Origin: Mesorhizobium carmichaelinearum
GTDB lineage: Bacteria > Pseudomonadota > Alphaproteobacteria > Rhizobiales > Rhizobiaceae
Length of the DNA: 64,000 nt
Direction: 5' to 3'
NCBI RefSeq assembly: GCF_900199455.1
Contig: NZ_FZQR01000002.1
Coordinates: 558,001 to 622,000, forward strand
Part shown: positions 1 to 7,773 of the stretch, in pieces
Numbering within the stretch: position 1 is the stretch's first letter
Layout: each line of letters starts with the position of its first letter
Notes under the pieces: generated by a model
The model's input: the letters and a program-made list of their open reading frames with translations, nothing else
Told to the model about the DNA's origin: nothing
Database searches by the model: none
Translations under genes and position numbers: made by a program

Positions 1-522
1 GCGTTCGCGCGGCACGCCGGCGTTGAGCGCCAGCTTCTCCTCGGTGCCGCCGCCTGGCGCGCCGATCGTGGCTGATGTGTCCTTGGCGACGTCCTCGTAG
101 CTCTTGAAGCCTTTCGGATTGCCCTTCTTCACCAGCATCGCCTCGGCATCGCACAGCACCGGTTCGGAATAGGCGACAGCGGCGCAGCGCTCCGGCTTCA
201 TGAACAGGCCGGCGGTGACGACATCGAAACGGCCAGCCTTCAGGCCGGGGATCATGGCGCCATATTCGGAGATCGAGGCGACGATGTCGCCAACGCCGAG
301 CCGTTTGAAAATCTCGCGCGCCACGTCGGGTGCTGCGCCAGAAACCTTGCCGTCAGCGGCGACCGCCGTATAGGGCGGCTCATTGGCGATGGCGACGCGG
401 GCGAAGCCCTGTGCCTTCAACTGTTCGAGCTTGCTGTCGTCGGCCGAACCCGTGGTCGAGGCGGCCAGCACCACCGTCAGTGCAAGGCCGGCGACGCCGG
501 CCAGAATGCCAAGTTTCTTCAT
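1..522 (-). CDS. ehuB: Polar amino acid/ectoine-type ABC transporter substrate-binding protein, partial (C-terminus outside window)
   Basis: This is the N-terminal part of a periplasmic solute-binding protein of family 3. The ATG at 522 is followed by a typical signal peptide (MKKLGILAGVAGLALTVVLA) and then a binding-lobe sequence with ANEPPYTAV, AGRFDVVTAGLFMKPERC and PGGGTEEKLAL, which resemble EhuB-type ectoine/hydroxyectoine binding proteins. The reading frame runs off the left edge of the window, so length and C-terminus are unknown. It lies 83 bases downstream of the ATPase gene on the same strand, matching the ehuA-ehuB order known from Sinorhizobium. The ectoine assignment rests on remembered family resemblance and on the neighbouring DoeC/DoeD-like enzymes; a related polar amino acid substrate is possible. 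Confidence 0.75.
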   Translation of the reverse strand, partial: MKKLGILAGVAGLALTVVLAASTTGSADDSKLEQLKAQGFARVAIANEPPYTAVAADGKVSGAAPDVAREIFKRLGVGDIVASISEYGAMIPGLKAGRFDVVTAGLFMKPERCAAVAYSEPVLCDAEAMLVKKGNPKGFKSYEDVAKDTSATIGAPGGGTEEKLALNAGVPRER

Positions 523-605
523 TGTTCCCAACTCCTTGTTTCTTGTCTTGGTTTTGGCTTCTTGCCTTGGTTTGTCTGGGGCGGCCTTCCGCCCCCGCAA
601 AGCGG

Positions 606-1400
606 TCAGACGCGATGTCCGGCCGCGATGATCTTCTTCAGGAAGCCTTGTGTGCGCTCCTGCTTGGGATGGCGGAAAATCTCGTCGGGCTTGCCTTCCT
701 CGACGATCTTGCCGCGATCGAAGAACAGCACCCGGTCGGCGAAATCGTGGGCGAAACCCATCTCGTGCGTGACAAGGAGCATGGTCATGTCGGTCTCGGC
801 GCAGAGCCGCCACAGAACGTTGAGCACCTCCTCGACCAGTTCCGGGTCAAGCGCCGACGTCACCTCGTCGAACAGCATGATCTTGGGCTGCAGAGCGAGC
901 GCGCGGGCGATCGCGACGCGCTGTTTCTGGCCGCCGGACAGCTGCGCCGGCATCGCCTTGGCCTTGTCGGCCATGCCGACCATGTCGAGCAGTTCCATCG
1001 CCCGCTTTTCGGCGGCGGCACGCGGCGTGCCCTTGGTCAGCATCGGCGCCAGCGTCACATTGTCGATGACGCTCTTGTGCGGAAACAGGTTGAACAGCTG
1101 GAACACCATGCCGATCTTCTGGCGCATCCTGGCCAGATGCCGCTCGTCGGCGGGCAGCAGCTGGCCGTTGCGTTCCATGTGATAGAGTTGCTCGCCCTCG
1201 ATCTGGATGTGGCCGCCATCGATGCGCTCCAGCGTCATCAGGATGCGCAGGATCGTCGTCTTGCCCGAACCGGACGGGCCGATCAGCGCCAGCTTCTCGC
1301 GCGGCATGACCTGCATCGACAGGCCGTCGAGCACCTTGAAGCTGCCGAAGCTCTTCGAGATGCCGTCGATCTTGATGATGGGAACGGCGGTTGCGGACAA
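606..1400 (-). CDS. ehuA: Amino acid/ectoine ABC transporter ATP-binding protein (EhuA-like)
   Basis: This is a 264-residue cytoplasmic ATPase of the polar amino acid uptake class. Walker A is GPSGSGKTT, the signature is LSGGQKQR and the Walker B region reads IMLFDEVTSALDPE; the H-loop is VTHEM. The insert around LYHMERNGQLLPADERHL is typical of EhuA-type ATPases, which power ectoine/hydroxyectoine import. The start appears to be TTG at 1400, preceded by a GGGGAAA ribosome site about 8 bases upstream; no better ATG is in frame. The gene is first in a minus-strand operon continuing into ehuB. Two direct repeats upstream (1454-1489) may be the regulator site. Substrate is inferred, not shown. 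Confidence 0.82.
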   Translation of the reverse strand: MSATAVPIIKIDGISKSFGSFKVLDGLSMQVMPREKLALIGPSGSGKTTILRILMTLERIDGGHIQIEGEQLYHMERNGQLLPADERHLARMRQKIGMVFQLFNLFPHKSVIDNVTLAPMLTKGTPRAAAEKRAMELLDMVGMADKAKAMPAQLSGGQKQRVAIARALALQPKIMLFDEVTSALDPELVEEVLNVLWRLCAETDMTMLLVTHEMGFAHDFADRVLFFDRGKIVEEGKPDEIFRHPKQERTQGFLKKIIAAGHRV

Positions 1401-1453
1401 ATGAATTTCCCCGTGCTGGAGAAGCCTGTGCCCTTAACGATGCGGAACGCGCC

Positions 1454-1489
1454 AAATCATGTCAATTGGGAAAATAATATCATGACAAT
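1454..1489. promoter_or_regulatory. Two 13-bp direct repeats upstream of the EhuA-like gene
   Basis: AAATCATGTCAAT (1454-1466) and ATATCATGACAAT (1477-1489) match at 11 of 13 positions and start 23 bases apart, in AT-rich DNA 54-89 bases upstream of the TTG start at 1400. MocR-type regulators such as GabR are known to bind direct repeats, and a MocR gene (1526-2911) lies immediately upstream, so these are a reasonable operator candidate. That role is inferred. Confidence 0.4.
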
Positions 1490-1525
1490 ATTTCCCATTC
1501 CGCACAATTTGGGAGCAATATCGGC

Positions 1526-2911
1526 CTAAATGGCAAGCAGCAGGTGCTCGGGATCGCCAAGCAACAGCTTGGTGACAACGCCGAGGCCGGCGCGCAGTTC
1601 CCCTTCGGTGGTCGAGCCGAGCGAGATGCGCACCGCCGGATGCCACGGCGCATCGGAAATGCGGAAGGAGGTGCCCGGCGCGATCGCCACGCCCTGCAGC
1701 CGCGCCTGGGCGACAAAGCCCTCCTCGGCGCGGTCGTCGGGCAGCTGCAGCCAGACGTGCAGCCCGTCGCGCCGGGCGCGATAGTCGATCCCGGCAAGGA
1801 CTTGCGCCGCGATATCCTGCCGCCGCCGCAATGCGGCGCGCTGCCAGCGCACCAGTTCCATCGCCGTGCCGTCGGTCACCCATTTGGTGGCGATCTCGGC
1901 CACCAGCGGCGTTGCCATCCAGTTCGAGACCAGATGCCGGTTGGCGACAGCGGCGACATAGCGGTCGGGCGCGGCGAGGTAGCCGATGCGCAGCCCGGGC
2001 ACGGTGATCTTGGTGAAGGAGGTGACGTAGAGCGTGCGTTCCGGGGCGAAGGCGGCGACCGGCGGCGGCCGGTCCTCGACCAGCGGCCCCAGCACGTCGT
2101 TCTCGATGATGGCAATGTCGTGCTTGCGCGCAACGGCAGCGATTTCTTCGCGCCGCCGTGCGTCCATGAGGGTTGCCGTCGGGTTGATCACCGAAGGCTG
2201 TACAAACACCGCGCGGATGTCGGAAAGCCGGCAGGCCTCGTCCAGCGCCTCGGGGATCAGGCCGTTATCATCGATCGGCAGGCCTTCGAGGTTGAAGCCG
2301 AGATAGCGCGCCAGCGGCACCAGCGTATGATGGCCGATCGCCTCGGTGGCGACGGTCGACCCCGGTGGCGCCACGCTCATCAGCGCCACCGTCATGCCGG
2401 CGGTCGCGCCATTGGTCAGGCTGATGTTCTGCGCGGAAATGTCGAGCCCGCACAGTTTCAGCCATTCGACGGCGACGGCGCGGTGGCGCGGGAACACCAT
2501 GTTGGGCCGGAAGGACAGCGCCGAACTCGACGGCAGGTTTTCGGCCAGCCAGCCCAACGCCTGCTTCAGCCGCTCCAGATGCATCGGCTCGCAGACCGGC
2601 TTCAGGATCGAGAGGTCGATGACTTCGCCCAGGCGCTCGGGCAGATAGGGCGGTTCCGGCTCACGGCGCTGCGTCTGGACAAAGCTGCCGCGGCCGATCT
2701 CGCCCGAAATCAGGCCGCGGCGGATCAATTCCTCATAGGCACGGCTGACCGTCTGCACCGAGAGTTTGAGATCGTCGGCCAGCCGGCGATGTGTCGGCAG
2801 CCGCGCGCCATTGGCAAGCCGCCCGTCATGGATGGCGCGCGCGAACTGGTCGGCCAGCGATTGATAGGCTGGCCGCCTTATGAGCGCGGGATCGGGTTGC
2901 CACAATGTCAT
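1526..2911 (-). CDS. MocR-type transcriptional regulator (GntR DNA-binding plus aminotransferase-like domain)
   Basis: The 461-residue protein has an N-terminal GntR winged helix (about residues 10-80, with GARLPTHRRLADDLKLSVQT and AYEELIRRGLISGEIGRGSF). A fold-type I aminotransferase-like domain follows, with the presumed PLP lysine in TSFTKITVPGLRIGYL. This architecture defines MocR regulators, which usually use PLP or a PLP-linked metabolite as the sensing group. It lies between the EhuA-like operon (same strand) and a divergent AsnC-DoeC-DoeD set. In ectoine-degrading bacteria the MocR protein EnuR controls uptake and catabolism, so an EnuR-like role is likely but not proven. The start is ATG at 2911. 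Confidence 0.85.
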   Translation of the reverse strand: MTLWQPDPALIRRPAYQSLADQFARAIHDGRLANGARLPTHRRLADDLKLSVQTVSRAYEELIRRGLISGEIGRGSFVQTQRREPEPPYLPERLGEVIDLSILKPVCEPMHLERLKQALGWLAENLPSSSALSFRPNMVFPRHRAVAVEWLKLCGLDISAQNISLTNGATAGMTVALMSVAPPGSTVATEAIGHHTLVPLARYLGFNLEGLPIDDNGLIPEALDEACRLSDIRAVFVQPSVINPTATLMDARRREEIAAVARKHDIAIIENDVLGPLVEDRPPPVAAFAPERTLYVTSFTKITVPGLRIGYLAAPDRYVAAVANRHLVSNWMATPLVAEIATKWVTDGTAMELVRWQRAALRRRQDIAAQVLAGIDYRARRDGLHVWLQLPDDRAEEGFVAQARLQGVAIAPGTSFRISDAPWHPAVRISLGSTTEGELRAGLGVVTKLLLGDPEHLLLAI

Positions 2912-2994
2912 GACTTATTAGAGATCGAAATCAGTGCAATTGACAATCGAAATAATGCGCCATCATGGTACTGTGGACGAAAAAGTGGGCGCCG

Positions 2995-3486
2995 ATGACT
3001 GCTGCGAAACTCGACCCGATCGACCTCAAAATCCTCGCCGCCATCCAGCGCGACGGACGCATCACCAAGCTGGCGCTGGCCGAGCAGGTGGGGCTGTCGC
3101 CGACACCGTGCTGGATGCGGCTGCGCAAGCTGGAGAAGGCCGGCATCGTCTCGGGCTATCATGCAAGGATCGCCATGCGCGCCGTGGCCCCGGTCGCCAC
3201 CGTGCTGATGGAGGTGACGCTGGCCAGCCATCGCCAGGCCGATTTCGACCGCTTCGAGCGCGTCATCCGCGACATTCCCGAAATCGTCGCCTGCTGGTCG
3301 GTGGGCGGCGGCGTCGACTATGTGCTGAAGGTGATGGCGCGCGACATCGACGCTTATCAGCGGCTGGTCGACAGCTTGCTCGAGCGCGAGATCGGCATCG
3401 ACCGCTACTTCACCTACATCGTCATCAAGACGGTGAAGGACGATATCGCGCTGCCCATAGCCGACCTCTTGCCGGTGTCGACCTGA
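2995..3486 (+). CDS. Lrp/AsnC family transcriptional regulator
   Basis: This is a 163-residue Lrp/AsnC regulator. The N-terminal helix-turn-helix (residues 4-55, LDPIDLKILAAIQRDGRI and LAEQVGLSPTPCWMRLRKLE) is followed by an alpha/beta RAM ligand-binding domain with PEIVACWSVGGGVDYVLKV. It is divergent from the MocR gene and lies 130 bases ahead of the aldehyde dehydrogenase. An AsnC regulator (called DoeX in Halomonas) commonly accompanies doeC/doeD in ectoine catabolic loci, so this is probably its counterpart. An upstream ATG at 2965 would add ten residues; I chose 2995 because family members begin close to the first helix. Neither start has a convincing ribosome site. Confidence 0.85.
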   Translation: MTAAKLDPIDLKILAAIQRDGRITKLALAEQVGLSPTPCWMRLRKLEKAGIVSGYHARIAMRAVAPVATVLMEVTLASHRQADFDRFERVIRDIPEIVACWSVGGGVDYVLKVMARDIDAYQRLVDSLLEREIGIDRYFTYIVIKTVKDDIALPIADLLPVST

Positions 3487-3616
3487 CGCCGGAGAGATCG
3501 TCTGCCCGATCGGCGCAATAGAGAGAAACTCTCTACCAGCGTGCGCCCAAACAGCCCCTCTGTCTGCCCACGATGGATAGTCTCCCGGCATCAGACCGAA
3601 CCGGGAGGCTTCGACC

Positions 3617-5110
3617 ATGTCCGCGCATTTCGCCCGCTCGCATCGCCATGAGGCGCTCGACCGCCTCGCCGACCGCCGGCTGCTGCGCGAACTTGCCTAT
3701 GTCGACGGGCATTGGACGGCAAGCGAGGCCGCCGAAAGTTTTGAGGTCACCGACCCCGCGACGGGAAGCACGGTCGCCTTCGTCGCCGCGCTGGATGCGC
3801 GGCAAACGACGAAAGCGATCGATGCCGCCGCCCGCGCCTTCCCGGCCTGGCGGTCGCTCCTGCCGCAGGAGCGTTCGAAAATTCTGCGAAAATGGTTCGA
3901 GCTGATCATCGCCGCGAAAGACGACCTCGCTCTGCTGATGACACTCGAACAGGGCAAGCCGCTGCAGGAATCGCTCGGCGAGATCGATTATGCCGCCTCC
4001 TTCGTCGAATGGTATGCGGAGGAAGCCAAACGTCTGAACGCCGAGAGCGTCACCAGCCATTTGCCTGATGCGGAAATGATGGTGCGGCGTGAGCCGCTCG
4101 GTGTCGTCGGCGTCGTGACGCCGTGGAATTACCCGTCGGCGATGCTGACCCGCAAGGCAGCCGCTGCTCTCGCCGCCGGCTGCACCATTGTCGCGCACCC
4201 CTCCTCGGAAACGCCGCTGTCGGCGCTGGCGCTGGCCGAGCTTAGCGAGCGCGCCGGCCTGCCGGCCGGTGTCTTCAACATCGTCACCGGCAAGGCCGCG
4301 ACGATCGTCGGTTGCATGTGCGAAGACCCGCGCGTCCGCGCCATGAGTTTTACGGGCTCGACCGAGATCGGCAGGCTGATTGCCGCGCAGAGCGCACCGA
4401 CGATGAAGCGGATGGTGATGGAGCTTGGCGGCCACGCCCCGCTGATCGTGTTTGCCGATGCGGATATCGACAGAGCGGTGAACATCGCCATCGATGCCAA
4501 ATTCGCGACATCGGGCCAGGACTGCCTTGCCGCCAATCGCATCTATGTCCAGCGTCCGCTCTACGACCGCTTCTGCGCCGCTTTTGCCAGGCGCATCGCG
4601 GCATTGCGGACCGGCAACGGCCTTGACCAGGAGACCGACATCGGGCCGTTGATGCATGAGCGCGCCGTGGCGAAGGTCGAAGAGCAGGTCACCGACGCCA
4701 TCGCTCATGGCGCGCGCTGCCTTGCCGGCGGCAAGCGGCATCCGGCCGGGCCGCTGTTCTACCAGCCAACGCTGCTGGCCGATGTGCCCGACGCGGCGCT
4801 GATCATGCGCGAAGAGACCTTTGGACCGGTCGCGGCCGTGACGCCGTTCGACAGCGAGGAGGAAGTCATCGCTCGCGCCAACGCTACCGAATATGGCCTG
4901 GTTGCCTATGTCGTGACCGAGAACGGCGCGCGCCAGCAGCGCATGGGCCGCGCGCTCGACTACGGCATGGTCGCCATCAACCGCGTCAAGATCACCGGCG
5001 CGCCGATCCCGTTCGGCGGCGTCAAGCAATCCGGCATTGGCCGCGAGGGCTCGCGCCATGGCCTCGAAGCTTTCACCGATCTGAAATATCTCTGTTTAGA
5101 TGCGGCTTAG
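3617..5110 (+). CDS. NAD(P)-dependent aldehyde dehydrogenase, DoeC/succinate-semialdehyde type
   Basis: The 497-residue protein is a complete ALDH-superfamily enzyme. Visible motifs are GVVTPWNYP (NAD pocket), FTGSTEIGR, MELGGHAPLIVFADADID with the general-base glutamate, and FATSGQDCLAANR with the catalytic cysteine. It ends with FGGVKQSGIGREGSRHGLEAF. The family oxidises semialdehydes to acids. Next to an aminotransferase and an AsnC regulator it fits DoeC, which converts aspartate semialdehyde to aspartate in ectoine breakdown. GABA-derived succinate semialdehyde would be an alternative substrate. GGGAGG lies about 8 bases ahead of the ATG. The aminotransferase follows 32 bases later. Confidence 0.82.
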   Translation: MSAHFARSHRHEALDRLADRRLLRELAYVDGHWTASEAAESFEVTDPATGSTVAFVAALDARQTTKAIDAAARAFPAWRSLLPQERSKILRKWFELIIAAKDDLALLMTLEQGKPLQESLGEIDYAASFVEWYAEEAKRLNAESVTSHLPDAEMMVRREPLGVVGVVTPWNYPSAMLTRKAAAALAAGCTIVAHPSSETPLSALALAELSERAGLPAGVFNIVTGKAATIVGCMCEDPRVRAMSFTGSTEIGRLIAAQSAPTMKRMVMELGGHAPLIVFADADIDRAVNIAIDAKFATSGQDCLAANRIYVQRPLYDRFCAAFARRIAALRTGNGLDQETDIGPLMHERAVAKVEEQVTDAIAHGARCLAGGKRHPAGPLFYQPTLLADVPDAALIMREETFGPVAAVTPFDSEEEVIARANATEYGLVAYVVTENGARQQRMGRALDYGMVAINRVKITGAPIPFGGVKQSGIGREGSRHGLEAFTDLKYLCLDAA

Positions 5111-5142
5111 GCCTCACCCGGATTTCTCAAGGAGTCAAAAGA

Positions 5143-6522
5143 ATGCTCGACCAGTCCAACGAACTCGCCGCCTGGGATCGCGACCACTTCTTCCATCCCT
5201 CGACCCATATGGGCACGCATGCGCGGGGCGAGAGCCCGACGCGCATCATGGCCGGCGGGGAAGGCGTTACCATCTGGGACAACAATGGCAGGAAGCTCAT
5301 CGATGCCTTTGCCGGCCTCTATTGCGTCAATGTCGGCTATGGCCGCCAGAAGATCGCTGATGCCATCGCCACCCAGGCGAAGAACCTCGCTTACTACCAC
5401 GCCTATGTCGGCCACGGCACCGAGGCCTCGATCACGTTGGCCAAGATGATCATCGACCGCGCGCCCAAGGGCATGTCGAGGGTCTATTTCGGCCTCTCCG
5501 GTTCGGACGCCAACGAAACCAACATCAAGCTGATCTGGTACTACAACAACGTGCTCGGCCGGCCGGAAAAGAAGAAGATCATCTCGCGCTGGCGCGGCTA
5601 TCACGGTTCGGGCGTGATGACCGGATCGCTGACCGGGCTCGACTTGTTCCACAACGCCTTCGACCTGCCGCGCGCGCCGGTGCTGCACACCGAGGCGCCC
5701 TATTATTTCCGCCGCGCCGACCGCTCGCTGAGCGAGGAGCAGTTCTCGCAGCATTGCGCCGACAAGCTCGAGGAAATGATCCTGGCCGAGGGCCCCGAAA
5801 CCGTCGCTGCCTTCATCGGCGAGCCGATCCTCGGCACTGGCGGCATCGTGCCGCCGCCGGCCGGTTATTGGGAGAAGATCCAGGCGGTGCTGAAGAAGTA
5901 TGACGTGCTGCTGGTCGCCGACGAGGTGGTGACGGGCTTCGGCCGGCTGGGCACCATGTTCGGCTCCGACCATTACGGCATCAAGCCGGACCTCATCACC
6001 ATCGCCAAGGGCCTGACCTCGGCCTATGCGCCGCTGTCGGGCGTCATCGTCGCCGACAAGATGTGGCAGGTTCTGGTGCAAGGTTCCGACAAGCTCGGGT
6101 CGCTCGGCCATGGCTGGACCTATTCGGCGCATCCTATCTGCGTTGCCGCCGGTGTCGCCAATCTCGAACTGATCGACGAGATGGATCTGGTGACGAATGC
6201 TCGTGAGACCGGCGCCTATTTCCGTGCCGAGCTCGCCAAGGCCGTCGGCAGCCACAAAAACGTTGGCGACGTTCGCGGCGACGGCATGCTGGCGGCGGTC
6301 GAGTTCGTCGCCGACAAGGACGACCGGGTGTTCTTCGACGCTTCGCAGAAGATCGGACCGCAAGTGGCGACAGCCCTGGCGGCAAGCGGCGTCATCGGCC
6401 GCGCCATGCCGCAGGGCGACATTCTCGGCTTCGCGCCGCCGCTCTGCCTGACCCGCGAGGAAGCCGACATCGTCGTTTCGAAGACGGCCGATGCGGTGAA
6501 AAGCGTGTTTGCCAATCTCTGA
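5143..6522 (+). CDS. Class III aminotransferase, DoeD (diaminobutyrate transaminase)-like
   Basis: This is a 459-residue PLP-dependent class III aminotransferase. It shows SGSDANETNIKLIWYYNN, the YHG motif in SRWRGYHGSGVMTG, the cofactor aspartate in VADEVVTGFGRLGTMFG and the Schiff-base lysine in ITIAKGLTSAYAPLSG. The stretch AFAGLYCVNVGYG and the length match the group containing DoeD, which transaminates L-2,4-diaminobutyrate to aspartate semialdehyde in ectoine catabolism; the preceding aldehyde dehydrogenase would oxidise that product. Other omega-amino acid transaminases share these motifs, so the substrate is inferred from context. A good ribosome site (AAGGAG) lies upstream of the ATG, and the next gene starts 8 bases after the stop. 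Confidence 0.82.
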   Translation: MLDQSNELAAWDRDHFFHPSTHMGTHARGESPTRIMAGGEGVTIWDNNGRKLIDAFAGLYCVNVGYGRQKIADAIATQAKNLAYYHAYVGHGTEASITLAKMIIDRAPKGMSRVYFGLSGSDANETNIKLIWYYNNVLGRPEKKKIISRWRGYHGSGVMTGSLTGLDLFHNAFDLPRAPVLHTEAPYYFRRADRSLSEEQFSQHCADKLEEMILAEGPETVAAFIGEPILGTGGIVPPPAGYWEKIQAVLKKYDVLLVADEVVTGFGRLGTMFGSDHYGIKPDLITIAKGLTSAYAPLSGVIVADKMWQVLVQGSDKLGSLGHGWTYSAHPICVAAGVANLELIDEMDLVTNARETGAYFRAELAKAVGSHKNVGDVRGDGMLAAVEFVADKDDRVFFDASQKIGPQVATALAASGVIGRAMPQGDILGFAPPLCLTREEADIVVSKTADAVKSVFANL

Positions 6523-6530
6523 GATCGACG

Positions 6531-7634
6531 ATGAATGCCATGACCAGAACCGTCCCCGCCACTATGGCCGCCGTACTGCTCACCGGGCACGGCGGACCGG
6601 AAAAACTCGTCTACCGCACCGATGTGAAAGTGCCCTCGCCCGCACCGGGTGAAGTACTGGTCAAGGTCAGCGCCTGCGGCATGAACAACACCGACGTCTG
6701 GGTGCGCCAGGGCGCTTATGGCACGGAAGAGGACGCGGCCGCCGTGTCGACCTGGCGGAGGTGGGGCAACACGCTGACCTTCCCGCGCATCCAGGGCACC
6801 GACACGGTTGGCGCCATCGTTGCCGTCGGCGACGGCGTTTCGCCGGATCGCATCGGCGAACGGGTGATGGTTGATTTCTCCATCTACAACCGCGACGATG
6901 ATTCACTCGCCGACATCGACTATATGGGTCATGGCCGCGATGGCGGTTATGCCGAATACCAGGCCGTGCCGGCGCAGAATGCGCATGTCGTCGACACGGA
7001 GATGAGAGACGTCGAGCTCGCCACCTTCTGCTGTGCCTATCTGACCGGCGAACAGATGCTGGAACGCGCCGGCTTGAAGGCCGGAGAGCGCGTGCTGGTC
7101 ACGGGCGCATCCGGCGGCGTCGGCTCCGGAATCGTGCAGTTGGCGCGGGCGCGCGGCGCAATACCCTATGCCGTTGTCGGCAAGGGCAAGGAACAGGCGG
7201 TGCTCGACATCGGCGCCGAGGCTGTCATCACCCGTGGCATCGCCGACCTGCCGCAAGCCGTGACTGAGGCGACCGGCGGCAAGCCGATCGACGTCGTGGC
7301 CGATCTCGTCGGCGGCGCGATCTTCAACGACCTGCTGCGCATTCTCAGACCTGAGGGCCGCTATACCACCGCCGGTGCGATCGCCGGCCCGGTCGTGCAG
7401 CTCGATCTCAGAACCATGTATCTGAAGCAGCTGCAGCTGCATGGCTCGAGCCAGGGCACGCGCGCGGATTTCCGCCGGATCGTTGGATACATCGAGGCGA
7501 AAAAAATCCGGCCGCTGGTCGGCGGCGTCTACAAGCTCTCCGATTTCCATCACGCGCAGGCGGATTTCATTGCCAAGGATTTTGTCGGCAAGCTGGTGGT
7601 GGTGCCGGACGCGGTCGCCGAGCGACCGGCATAG
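6531..7634 (+). CDS. Zinc-type/quinone-oxidoreductase-like MDR dehydrogenase
   Basis: The 367-residue protein belongs to the medium-chain dehydrogenase/reductase superfamily. The N-terminal GroES-like domain carries GHGGPEKLVYR, CGMNNTDVWVRQGAYG and IQGTDTVGAIVAVGDGV, and the Rossmann domain has the nucleotide motif VLVTGASGGVGSGIVQLA near residue 190. It lacks the four-cysteine structural zinc loop, so it resembles the NAD(P)H:quinone oxidoreductase branch. It starts 8 bases after the aminotransferase stop and is presumably in the same operon. Its contribution to the inferred ectoine pathway is unknown; such enzymes are not standard members of the eut/doe sets. Confidence 0.78.
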   Translation: MNAMTRTVPATMAAVLLTGHGGPEKLVYRTDVKVPSPAPGEVLVKVSACGMNNTDVWVRQGAYGTEEDAAAVSTWRRWGNTLTFPRIQGTDTVGAIVAVGDGVSPDRIGERVMVDFSIYNRDDDSLADIDYMGHGRDGGYAEYQAVPAQNAHVVDTEMRDVELATFCCAYLTGEQMLERAGLKAGERVLVTGASGGVGSGIVQLARARGAIPYAVVGKGKEQAVLDIGAEAVITRGIADLPQAVTEATGGKPIDVVADLVGGAIFNDLLRILRPEGRYTTAGAIAGPVVQLDLRTMYLKQLQLHGSSQGTRADFRRIVGYIEAKKIRPLVGGVYKLSDFHHAQADFIAKDFVGKLVVVPDAVAERPA

Positions 7635-7773
7635 TTTTCTGACCCTCGCTCTGGCCACCTTCTCGCTGCTGCCCCAATGGGAATGGCTTGCAGTCGCGTC
7701 TGCGAGCCGTCACAAACGGCGACGCCCGTTGTAATGCTGGTCCGGGCATCTGGTCACAGGATACAGGCGAGAC

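Noticed and set aside
330-1529. 399-codon plus-strand frame across the EhuA-like gene
   Set aside because: Composition is abnormal and the opposite strand has all ATPase motifs.
1544-2998. 484-codon plus-strand frame across the MocR gene
   Set aside because: It is a shadow; the MocR protein has a complete GntR domain and PLP lysine.
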